Shown piece after piece: positions 24,808-31,311 of a DNA stretch of 39,619 bases. This DNA is from an uncultured Oscillospiraceae bacterium (GTDB lineage: Bacteria > Bacillota > Clostridia > Oscillospirales > Oscillospiraceae). Position numbers and translations under genes: made by a program. Location of the stretch: the NCBI GenBank assembly GCA_934597165.1, contig CAKTQP010000017.1, forward strand, positions 1 to 39,619. Reading direction: 5' to 3'. The notes below the pieces were generated by a model. That model searched no databases and was not told the origin of the DNA. It saw nothing but the letters and a program-made list of their open reading frames with translations. Every line of letters starts with the position of its first letter. Position 1 is the stretch's first letter.

Positions 24808-25962
24808 TTAATAGACCGACTGGAAGGCTTCGATCAGCTCTTCCTCGGTAAAGGGGGTGAAGGCGCAGGACATCAGGCGCTGCTGCTGTTCATAGCAGCT
24901 CTTGCCGAAGTCAATGCAATCCTGCTCCGTCGCACCATATTCCTTCAGGCTCTTCCGGGTCAGGATGACGCCGCACAGGGCGTCCAGCTCCTTCAGCAGC
25001 ACTTTGTCGGAAGCGCCTGCCAAATCCAGCCCCCGTGCCAGGATGCCCATCAGGTCATCCCACACCTGCTTGTCCTTTGCGGAGACCTTCCCAGCCTTCA
25101 CGTCACGCAGATACTTCTGCATGGTGGCATCCAGGAACACATAGCAAGCCTCCCCGTGGGGACGGTGGAATTTTCCGGCGAAAGGATAGCCCATGGCGTG
25201 GGAGGCGGAGGGGAGGGCGTTGGCGATGGCGATACCGGCGAAGTTGGAGGCCAGCTGCATCTCCAACAGGTAGTCGTTGCGCACGTCAGACCCCTGCTCC
25301 CGGATGGCGCGGTAGACCGGCAGGATCATGTTGATGGCCTTCTCAGCGAACATTCTGGACGCTGCCGTCGCCTGCTTGCCATCCAGATAGCTCTCGATGG
25401 CGTGGATCAGCGCGTCAATGCTGGATGCGCCAAAGACGGACGCCGGTAGGGTCTTGAGCAGGTCGGGGATCATGATGGCGTAGTCTACCCCCAGGGCGTA
25501 GTTGGTCAGCCCCATCTTGGTGCCCTTTCGGGTGCGGTCGAACACAGCGGTGACGGTGACCTCGCTGCCGGTGCCGCAGGTGGTGGGCAGACAGAACAGG
25601 GTCTTGGTGTGCTGCAAGGCGGCAGGATCCTCGTCAAACAGGGCATCCATGTCCCGCCCTTCCGCGGCGCACAGCGCCTTTGCAATGTCGATGGCGGTGC
25701 CGCCGCCCACGGCGACCACCCGCTTGTAATCATACTCAGCGGCGTCCGCCTGGATGGCCTCGAACATCACGTCGGACGGTTCGCCCAGGCCATAGTCCTC
25801 GGTACAGATGACCGGGACGCCGGCGGGGATCTCCGCCTGGAAATTGGGGAGGATGGGCTTGTTGGTGATGATCAGATCCGTGGTTCCGATCTGATGCTCC
25901 GCCGCGAAGGCGGTGAATGTGGCGAAGCTCTGCACTTCCGGCAGCAGGAATAATTCTCTCAT
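24808..25962 (-). CDS. 4hbD: 4-hydroxybutyrate dehydrogenase-like iron alcohol dehydrogenase
   Basis: A 384-residue group III dehydrogenase, distinct from the tandem pair. It matches the 4-hydroxybutyrate dehydrogenase of Clostridium kluyveri in many blocks: YGLGEPSD, VVAVGGGTAIDIAK, PTTCGTGSEVT, SIDALIHAIESYL, a HAMGYPFAGKFHRPHGEA metal-ligand region and the late SLKEYG. That enzyme interconverts succinate semialdehyde and 4-hydroxybutyrate with NADH. Start at 25962 (MRELFLL); the AAGG upstream is weak, and an upstream in-frame Met 35 codons earlier would run through the sigma-54 promoter region. It has its own sigma-54 element, overlapping the region just after the upstream gene's stop. Confidence 0.85.
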   Translation of the reverse strand: MRELFLLPEVQSFATFTAFAAEHQIGTTDLIITNKPILPNFQAEIPAGVPVICTEDYGLGEPSDVMFEAIQADAAEYDYKRVVAVGGGTAIDIAKALCAAEGRDMDALFDEDPAALQHTKTLFCLPTTCGTGSEVTVTAVFDRTRKGTKMGLTNYALGVDYAIMIPDLLKTLPASVFGASSIDALIHAIESYLDGKQATAASRMFAEKAINMILPVYRAIREQGSDVRNDYLLEMQLASNFAGIAIANALPSASHAMGYPFAGKFHRPHGEACYVFLDATMQKYLRDVKAGKVSAKDKQVWDDLMGILARGLDLAGASDKVLLKELDALCGVILTRKSLKEYGATEQDCIDFGKSCYEQQQRLMSCAFTPFTEEELIEAFQSVY

Positions 25963-26062
25963 AACCTTATCCGGCCTTTCTTTGGATTCATGAAAAACAT
26001 TTCTTTTGTTATTGTTGCGAATTTCTTCTCGTTTTGCAAGTATCCCTGATAAAAAAGTGAAT

Positions 26063-26079
26063 AGCAATTACCGTGCCAG
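26063..26079 (-). promoter_or_regulatory. Sigma-54 promoter of the 4hbD-like gene
   Basis: The minus strand reads CTGGCACGGTAATTGCT, full -24 TGGCAC and -12 TTGCT. It lies immediately after the stop of the GGGtGRT gene, 101 bases before the 4hbD start. Confidence 0.9.
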
Positions 26080-26081
26080 CT

Positions 26082-27089
26082 TTACGCCCGGCCTGCGTTG
26101 ATCTTTGCGATTTGAACGGAGATGGACACGGTAGCCCCCACCATGGGGTTGTTGCCCATGCCGATATACCCCATCATCTCCACATGAGCGGGGACGGAGG
26201 AGGAGCCGGCGAAGGTCACGTCCCCGTACATCCGGCTCATGGAGTCGGTCAAGCCATAGGACGCCGGGCCGGCGGAGGTCTCGTCCGGGCCTAAGGTGCG
26301 GCCGATGCCGCCGCCGGAGGCGCAGGCGAAGTAGCGCTTGCCCTTCAGCAGGCAGTTGCGCTTATAAGCGCCAGCCACCAGGTGGGTGAAGCGCACCATG
26401 TTGGTGCCGTTGCCGGAGATGGATACATCCACGTCCTCCCGTTCCATGATGGCGATCCCCTCTCGAATGTCATCCGCCCCGTAGCAGCGGATGGAGCCGC
26501 GGTCGCCCTCGGTGAATGGGATCTCCTGGACGATCTTCAGCTCCCCGCTGGCGTAGTCAAACTGGGTCTGCACATAAGTGAACCCGTTCACCCGGGAGAT
26601 GATATACCCGGCATCCTTGCCCAAACCGTTGAGGATGACCCGCAGGGGCTTTTTCCGCACCTGGTTGGCCGAGTTGACGATGCCGATGGCGCCTTCGGCT
26701 GCGGCGAAGGACTCGTGTCCTGCCAGGAAGGCGAAGCACTCCACCTCTTCGGACAGCACCATAGCCGCCAGCGCCCCATGGCCGGTGCCCACCTGCCGTT
26801 CGTCCGCTACAGAGCCTTTCAGGCAAAAGGCTTGCAGCCCTTCGCCCAGGATTAGCGCCACCTCTGCGGCATCCTGGACGCCTGCCTGCAACGCTGCCGC
26901 ACTGCCGGCGATATAGGCCCAACAGGCATCGTCAAAACAGATGGGCTGGATGCCCTTGACCACGGAGAACACATCCAACCCCCGCTCCAGGCAGAGCGTC
27001 TGCGCCGCTTCCAAGGAGGGGATGTGGTGCTTTTGCAGGAAATCCTGGATGCGATCCAGCTTCTTATCCATATTTTCAAAGGTAATCAT
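26082..27089 (-). CDS. GGGtGRT-family protein
   Basis: A 335-residue protein of the conserved but uncharacterised GGGtGRT family. It is recognised from ASGGGIGRTLGPDETSAGP near the C-terminal third, followed by the glycine-rich GYIGMGNNPMVGAT. The family is usually found next to a NifU-like scaffold, as here, suggesting metal-cluster or thiol chemistry in anaerobes; its actual role is unknown. The start at 27089 (MITFENMDKK) has GAGGTG upstream overlapping the stop of the NifU-like gene; a longer in-frame reading from 27191 would lie inside that gene. Second gene of a two-gene sigma-54 operon. Confidence 0.88.
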   Translation of the reverse strand: MITFENMDKKLDRIQDFLQKHHIPSLEAAQTLCLERGLDVFSVVKGIQPICFDDACWAYIAGSAAALQAGVQDAAEVALILGEGLQAFCLKGSVADERQVGTGHGALAAMVLSEEVECFAFLAGHESFAAAEGAIGIVNSANQVRKKPLRVILNGLGKDAGYIISRVNGFTYVQTQFDYASGELKIVQEIPFTEGDRGSIRCYGADDIREGIAIMEREDVDVSISGNGTNMVRFTHLVAGAYKRNCLLKGKRYFACASGGGIGRTLGPDETSAGPASYGLTDSMSRMYGDVTFAGSSSVPAHVEMMGYIGMGNNPMVGATVSISVQIAKINAGRA

Positions 27090-27099
27090 ATCCCACACC

Positions 27100-27792
27100 T
27101 CACTCTTTCCTCGGATTGATATAACGGACCCCCTGGGCAAAGCGGCCATACTGGCCGGTGGCCTGCTCCAACGCCTGGTTGGCGGGAACACCCTCGGCGA
27201 TCTGGCTCATCATCCGCCCCAGGTTCACATACTCGTAGCCGATGATCTCATCGTTTCCATCCAACGCCAGCTTGGTCACGTACCCTTCCGTCACCTCCAG
27301 GTAACGGGGGCCTTTGGCCACTGTGCCATAGGTGGTACCCACCTGGCTGCGCTGATCCTTTCCCAAATCCTCGATCCCGGCGCCGATGGACAGGCCGCCC
27401 TCGGAATAGGCAGTCTGGGTACGGCCGTAGGCCATGGCCAGGAAATACTCCCGCATGGCCACGTTGATGGCGTCACAGACCAGGTCGGTGTTCAACGCCT
27501 CCAACAGGGTCTTCCCCGGCAGGATCTCCGCCGCCATGGCTGCGGACTGGGTCATGCCGCTGCACCCGACGCATTCGATCAGTGCCTCCTGGATGATGCC
27601 GTCTTTGATATTTAAGGATAACTTACAAGCCCCCTGCTTTAACCCGCAGGTTCCGACACTGTGACTGAACCCGGAAATGTCCGTTACCTCTTTCACTGTG
27701 GTAAACGTCCCCTCCTGCGGAATGGGAGCCGAGGTATGTAAGTGACATTGTGCAACCGTTGCCTTCGCTTCCAGTTCCTTTGTGTACTGCAT
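27100..27792 (-). CDS. NifU-like iron-sulfur scaffold protein
   Basis: A 230-residue protein related to the N-terminal NifU/IscU scaffold fold. It holds paired cysteines in VGTCGLKQGACKLSL and ECVGCSGMTQSAAMAAEIL, the latter followed by the typical GKTLLEAL helix, consistent with transient Fe-S cluster assembly. The start at 27792 (MQYTKELEA) has AGGAGG nine bases upstream; an in-frame ATG ten codons earlier lacks a site. It is ten bases upstream of the GGGtGRT gene, the normal pairing of these families. The pair could mature the Fe-S hydratase or the oxidoreductase of the same regulon, which is inference. Confidence 0.85.
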   Translation of the reverse strand: MQYTKELEAKATVAQCHLHTSAPIPQEGTFTTVKEVTDISGFSHSVGTCGLKQGACKLSLNIKDGIIQEALIECVGCSGMTQSAAMAAEILPGKTLLEALNTDLVCDAINVAMREYFLAMAYGRTQTAYSEGGLSIGAGIEDLGKDQRSQVGTTYGTVAKGPRYLEVTEGYVTKLALDGNDEIIGYEYVNLGRMMSQIAEGVPANQALEQATGQYGRFAQGVRYINPRKE

Positions 27793-27870
27793 ACGCTGCA
27801 ACCTCCTGTTCTCTTGTTTCACAGAGCAGCCCTCATGGGGAAAGCCCGCTCTGTCCTGCTTAGCTATGGG

Positions 27871-27887
27871 AGCAATTCGGTTGCCAG
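27871..27887 (-). promoter_or_regulatory. Sigma-54 promoter of the NifU-like/GGGtGRT operon
   Basis: The minus strand reads CTGGCAACCGAATTGCT, 79 bases before the NifU-like start. It is divergent from the sigma-54 element at 28155, with activator-like palindromes between them. Confidence 0.87.
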
Positions 27888-28003
27888 AATCCGTTTCCTT
27901 CTAAAAAAACATATTTCGCCCGTGAAACCCCGGTTTCAACCGTTTGCATTCCCCTTTTCTCATGGTATACTAGGACAACAAAGGGGTACGCTCTCCCGCC
28001 TCA

Positions 28004-28037
28004 TTTCATGAGTGAACCAGATATTCCACTTTTGGAA
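28004..28037. promoter_or_regulatory. Paired activator-site palindromes between divergent sigma-54 promoters
   Basis: TTTCATGAGTGAAC (28004-28017) and TTCCACTTTTGGAA (28024-28037) have centres exactly 20 bp apart, about 120-150 bp from each divergent promoter, so one bound activator could serve both. A TTGCAT-16-TATACT sigma-70-like promoter (27944-27971) lies nearby on the plus strand. Confidence 0.7.
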
Positions 28038-28098
28038 CGCCTGCTTGCGTTCCCACCACCCTTCCCGACTCACCTCCTCACCACGCACCGTTTATACA

Positions 28099-28112
28099 TT
28101 TCATTTTTAGAA
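28099..28112. promoter_or_regulatory. Additional activator-site palindrome
   Basis: TTTCATTTTTAGAA matches TTYCA-N4-TGRAA with one mismatch. It is closer to the plus-strand sigma-54 promoter (43 bp upstream of it). Confidence 0.55.
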
Positions 28113-28154
28113 CGACACCGAATCCCCCGCTGCTTTTTCCCGTCCCCGGCGATA

Positions 28155-28171
28155 TTGGCATCAAAGTTGCT
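28155..28171 (+). promoter_or_regulatory. Sigma-54 promoter of the acylating aldehyde dehydrogenase gene
   Basis: TTGGCATCAAAGTTGCT, correct -24/-12 elements and spacing, 101 bases before the start codon at 28272. It is nearly identical to the element at 33315. Confidence 0.92.
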
Positions 28172-28271
28172 CTGGAACTAGACAGAATCCCTAATAGGTG
28201 GTGTTTCCGGACACAAAGCCTGTTGAGGCCACTATCTAATCTTTTCTTTATTCGATAAGGAGTGCAACAAA

Positions 28272-29696
28272 ATGGCTAAAAAGACACATGAAGAGACCAG
28301 CGCCTATATCGCTAGCCTGGTCGCACGCGCAAGAACCGCACAGGCGATCCTGAACGACTACACCCAGGAACAGGTAGACAAGCTGGTGGCAATGATCGCC
28401 TATGAGATGACCCGCCTGCCCGTCCGTCAGGCATTGTCCGACCTGGCTCTGGAGGAGACCGAACTGGGCGACATCCCCTCCAAGCTGGCCAAGATCGAAA
28501 CCAAGGTCAAGGGCGTGTACAACGACATCAAGCACGAAAAGACCGTCGGCATCGTGGAACGAGATGAGGCAAAGGGCTTGGTCCGCATCAAGAAGCCCGC
28601 TGGCGTCATCGGCGCGCTGATCCCCTCCACTCAGCCGGAGATGATCCCCATCACCGCCACTGAAATGGGCATCAAGACCCGCAACGCCACCATCTTTGCC
28701 CCCCATCCCCGTGGCAAAAAGACCACCTGGACTGCAGTGGACATGATGCGCAAGCTGCTCAAGGAACACGGCTGTCCTGAGGATGCGATCATCTGCATCG
28801 ACCCGGAAGAGCTGTCTGTGGAAGCGACCCAGGAGCTGATGGTCCAGGCTGACCTGGTCATGGCTACCGGCGGCGCCGGCATGGTCAAGGCCGCTTACTC
28901 CTCCGGCACCCCCGCCTATGGCGTCGGCGCTGGCAACGCAGTCATGGTCATCGACGACACCGCCGACATCAAGGACGCCGCTCACAAGATCATGCTCAGC
29001 AAGACCGGCGACCTGGCTGCCGGCTGCTCCTGCGACAATGCACTGGTCATCTTCGACAGCATTTATGACGAAATGATCGCCGCTCTGAAGGCAGAGGGCG
29101 CTTATCTGTGCCAGGGCAAGGAAGAGCACGACAAGATCCAGAAGGCCATCTTCCCCACCTGGCCCGCTGACCACAACCTGAACCGCAACACCTGCGCAAA
29201 GCCCGCCAAGGTCATCGCTGGCATCGCAGGCATCGAGATCCCCGATGACACCAAGTTCATCATGGTGGAAGAGACCGGTACCGGTTTTGAATATCCCCTG
29301 TCCGGCGAAAAGCTCTGCATCGTCCTGACCGTTTACAAGGTCAACAACCTGGAGGAAGCCATCGACAAGGTCAACGCCATCCACGCTTACTCCGGCGCCG
29401 GCCACTCCTGCGGCATCTATTCCAACAATCAGGCCAACATTGAGAAGTACGCTCTCCAGACCCACACCGTCCGCGTCAACAACAACCTGCCCAACTCCAT
29501 CGTCAACACCGGCAGCTGGCTGGCCGGTTATCCCTTCAGCCCCTCCGTTGGCTGCGGCACCTGGGGCGGCAACATCTGCTCCAAGAACGTCACCCTGGAG
29601 TTCTACATGAACGACACCTGGCTGGCCACCGGCATCGAGCGCAAGATCCCCACCGACGAAGATCTGTTCGGTGATATGGGGGTCATGCACGACTGA
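28272..29696 (+). CDS. CoA-acylating aldehyde dehydrogenase
   Basis: A 474-residue enzyme of the acylating aldehyde dehydrogenase group (like SucD, SauS, EutE and the N-terminal part of AdhE), interconverting an aldehyde plus CoA with acyl-CoA and NAD(P)H. Family blocks: TVGIVERDEAKGLVRIKKPA, FAPHPRGKK, VMATGGAGMVKAAYSSG, PAYGVGAGN, GAGHSCGIYS and GCGTWGGN. The catalytic cysteine should be Cys252 in GCSCDNALVI, aligned with the CSSEQ/CASEQ of relatives; the second Cys of CSC is unusual. Substrate could be a semialdehyde, sulfoacetaldehyde or a short aldehyde. GGAG lies nine bases before the ATG. Single gene with sigma-54 promoter and its own terminator. Confidence 0.9.
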   Translation: MAKKTHEETSAYIASLVARARTAQAILNDYTQEQVDKLVAMIAYEMTRLPVRQALSDLALEETELGDIPSKLAKIETKVKGVYNDIKHEKTVGIVERDEAKGLVRIKKPAGVIGALIPSTQPEMIPITATEMGIKTRNATIFAPHPRGKKTTWTAVDMMRKLLKEHGCPEDAIICIDPEELSVEATQELMVQADLVMATGGAGMVKAAYSSGTPAYGVGAGNAVMVIDDTADIKDAAHKIMLSKTGDLAAGCSCDNALVIFDSIYDEMIAALKAEGAYLCQGKEEHDKIQKAIFPTWPADHNLNRNTCAKPAKVIAGIAGIEIPDDTKFIMVEETGTGFEYPLSGEKLCIVLTVYKVNNLEEAIDKVNAIHAYSGAGHSCGIYSNNQANIEKYALQTHTVRVNNNLPNSIVNTGSWLAGYPFSPSVGCGTWGGNICSKNVTLEFYMNDTWLATGIERKIPTDEDLFGDMGVMHD

Positions 29697-29746
29697 GGGA
29701 CATCTGCTTTCGTGTAACACACGAATGTTCCCATACATCCAACACG

Positions 29747-29785
29747 CTGCCGAACAGACGGTTCTGTTCGGCAGTCTGTTGTTTT
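29747..29785 (+). terminator. Intrinsic terminator
   Basis: An 11-bp stem CTGCCGAACAG/CTGTTCGGCAG (29747-29757 with 29764-29774) followed by the T-rich TCTGTTGTTTT. It isolates the aldehyde dehydrogenase from the thioesterase operon. Confidence 0.85.
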
Positions 29786-29804
29786 AACAGCCATGAAACA
29801 AATG

Positions 29805-29838
29805 TTCCATTTTTGAAGTACGGTTTCCAATCCTAGAA
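29805..29838. promoter_or_regulatory. Paired activator-site palindromes before the thioesterase gene
   Basis: TTCCATTTTTGAAG (29805-29818) and TTCCAATCCTAGAA (29825-29838) have centres 20 bp apart and lie only 25-58 bases before the start codon. No sigma-54 element is seen between them and the gene, so here the protein may repress or act on a promoter I did not find. Confidence 0.6.
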
Positions 29839-29862
29839 ACGACGGTGAAGGGAGCTTTTTTG

Positions 29863-30285
29863 ATGAATTTTTTTGACTCTTTGAAAGCATATCGAGACAG
29901 TATGCCGTTTGCGCAGAAGATGGCCATTACGGTGGACGAAGTACGGGAGGGCTACAGCCGGGTGGTGATGCACGTCCGGGCAGGGGATCGGAACCTGCTC
30001 GGCTCCGTCCACGGCGGGGCGTTGATGGCGATCATCGACATCGCCGGCGCTGTGGCCGCTTGGTCCTATGGGGAGTATGCAGTGACGCTGAACTGCAACG
30101 TGCAGTTCCTCAACGCCGCCCTCCAGGAGTCCATCCTGTTTGCAGAAGGATTTGTGGAGAAGCACGGCAAAAAGACCCAGGTCGTCCGGGTCGTCCTGAC
30201 CAACGAAGACGGGAAAAAGCTCTGTACTGCTTCCTTGACCTTCTTCAACATGGGGAAACCGATCCATTTTTCTGAAGAACAGTGA
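29863..30285 (+). CDS. PaaI/hotdog-fold thioesterase
   Basis: A 140-residue hotdog-fold acyl-CoA thioesterase of the PaaI/YdiI group. The core is NLLGSVHGGALMAIIDIAGA, with the HGG-x(3-5)-D active-site signature, then the strand AVTLNCNVQFLNAA and a C-terminal TQVVRVVLTNEDGKKLCTAS. It probably hydrolyses a dead-end or overflow acyl-CoA from the pathway, releasing CoA. The ATG at 29863 has AGGGAG eight bases upstream. Its stop overlaps an in-frame upstream GTG of the next gene by a few bases, showing tight coupling to the lyase. Confidence 0.88.
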   Translation: MNFFDSLKAYRDSMPFAQKMAITVDEVREGYSRVVMHVRAGDRNLLGSVHGGALMAIIDIAGAVAAWSYGEYAVTLNCNVQFLNAALQESILFAEGFVEKHGKKTQVVRVVLTNEDGKKLCTASLTFFNMGKPIHFSEEQ

Positions 30286-30293
30286 GGTATCGT

Positions 30294-31208
30294 ATGACTT
30301 TTCCCAATCGAATCCGTGTCGTTGAAGTCGGCCCCAGAGATGGCTTTCAGAATTTGAAAGACCGCATTGAGACCAAGGACAAATTGCAGGAGATCGAGCT
30401 GCTGATCCAAGCGGGCGTACAGGAGATGGAAGTGACCTCCTTCGTCCACCCCAAAGCCATCCCCCAGATGTTCGACTCCGCCCAGGTCGCCCAGGAGATC
30501 TCCAGCAAATACGGGGATCGGGTCCGGCTCATCGCCTTAGTCCCCAACGCCAAGGGGGCGGAGCGAGCCATGGAGAACGGCATCCACACGGTCACCTACG
30601 TCATCAGCGCCAGCGAAGCCCACAACAAGGCCAACGTGAATCGCTCCGTCCAGGAATCCTGCGAGAACCTGGCGCAGCTGACCGATCAATTCCCCGACCT
30701 GAACGTGCGCCTGGACATCGCCACCGCCTTCGGCTGCCCCTTCCGTGGGGAGGTATCCATGGAGGAGGTCTACTACGTGGCCGATTTCGCCGCCAACCGC
30801 TGCGGCGTCAAGGAGCTGGTCTTTTGTGACACCATCGGCGTGGCCAACCCCGCCCAGGTCTCCGATTTCGCTCAGAAGGTTCTGACTCGCTACCCCGACC
30901 TGTCCCTGGGGATGCATCTCCACGACACCCGCGGTATGGGTCTGGCCAACACAGTGGCCGCCATGGAGCAGGGGATCACCCTCTTTGAAAGCTCCGTAGG
31001 CGGTCTGGGCGGCTGCCCCTTCGCCCCCGGCGCTGCGGGGAATACGGCCACGGAGGATATGTTGAATATGCTCCACGCCATGGGCGTGGAGACGGGCATC
31101 TCCTTCGACCAGTACATGAAAGCAGTCCAGTTTGTAAGGGAGCACATCCAGCAGGAGCTGACCAGCCACCTGTGCAACGTCTGCACCGGCGTCCCCGCGG
31201 AAGGCTGA
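30294..31208 (+). CDS. HMG-CoA lyase family enzyme (probable citramalyl- or dimethylmalyl-CoA lyase)
   Basis: A 304-residue TIM-barrel lyase of the 3-hydroxy-3-methylglutaryl-CoA lyase family. It has EVGPRDGFQNLK with catalytic Arg15-Asp16, metal ligands in GMHLHDTRG (His208, His210) and the catalytic loop GGLGGCPFAPGAAGN with Cys241. The family cleaves 3-hydroxy-3-methyl-acyl-CoA into an acyl-CoA plus a keto acid. With a CoA-transferase, a hydratase and an isomerase in the same regulon, cleavage of citramalyl-CoA or 2,3-dimethylmalyl-CoA to pyruvate plus acetyl- or propionyl-CoA is more likely than leucine breakdown. The ATG at 30294 (MTFPNRIRVVEVG) has GAGG upstream. Substrate is inferred from neighbours. 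Confidence 0.85.
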   Translation: MTFPNRIRVVEVGPRDGFQNLKDRIETKDKLQEIELLIQAGVQEMEVTSFVHPKAIPQMFDSAQVAQEISSKYGDRVRLIALVPNAKGAERAMENGIHTVTYVISASEAHNKANVNRSVQESCENLAQLTDQFPDLNVRLDIATAFGCPFRGEVSMEEVYYVADFAANRCGVKELVFCDTIGVANPAQVSDFAQKVLTRYPDLSLGMHLHDTRGMGLANTVAAMEQGITLFESSVGGLGGCPFAPGAAGNTATEDMLNMLHAMGVETGISFDQYMKAVQFVREHIQQELTSHLCNVCTGVPAEG

Positions 31209-31219
31209 GCCGCCCCCCA

Positions 31220-31253
31220 TTTCTGATTTGAACTCCCCATTCCATTTCTGAAA
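31220..31253. promoter_or_regulatory. Paired activator-site palindromes before the activator gene
   Basis: TTTCTGATTTGAAC (31220-31233) and TTCCATTTCTGAAA (31240-31253), centres 20 bp apart, 59-92 bases before the activator start. Suggests autoregulation. No sigma-54 element follows. Confidence 0.6.
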
Positions 31254-31311
31254 CTACTTGCCATCCCCGTCCCCCACTCCGGTCGGACACGGCTTGATAA
31301 GGAGCGTTGTT

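Noticed and set aside
30294..31208. Leucine-degradation HMG-CoA lyase
   Set aside because: No leucine-degradation genes (isovaleryl-CoA dehydrogenase, methylcrotonyl-CoA carboxylase) are present; the context favours a citramalyl- or dimethylmalyl-type CoA ester.
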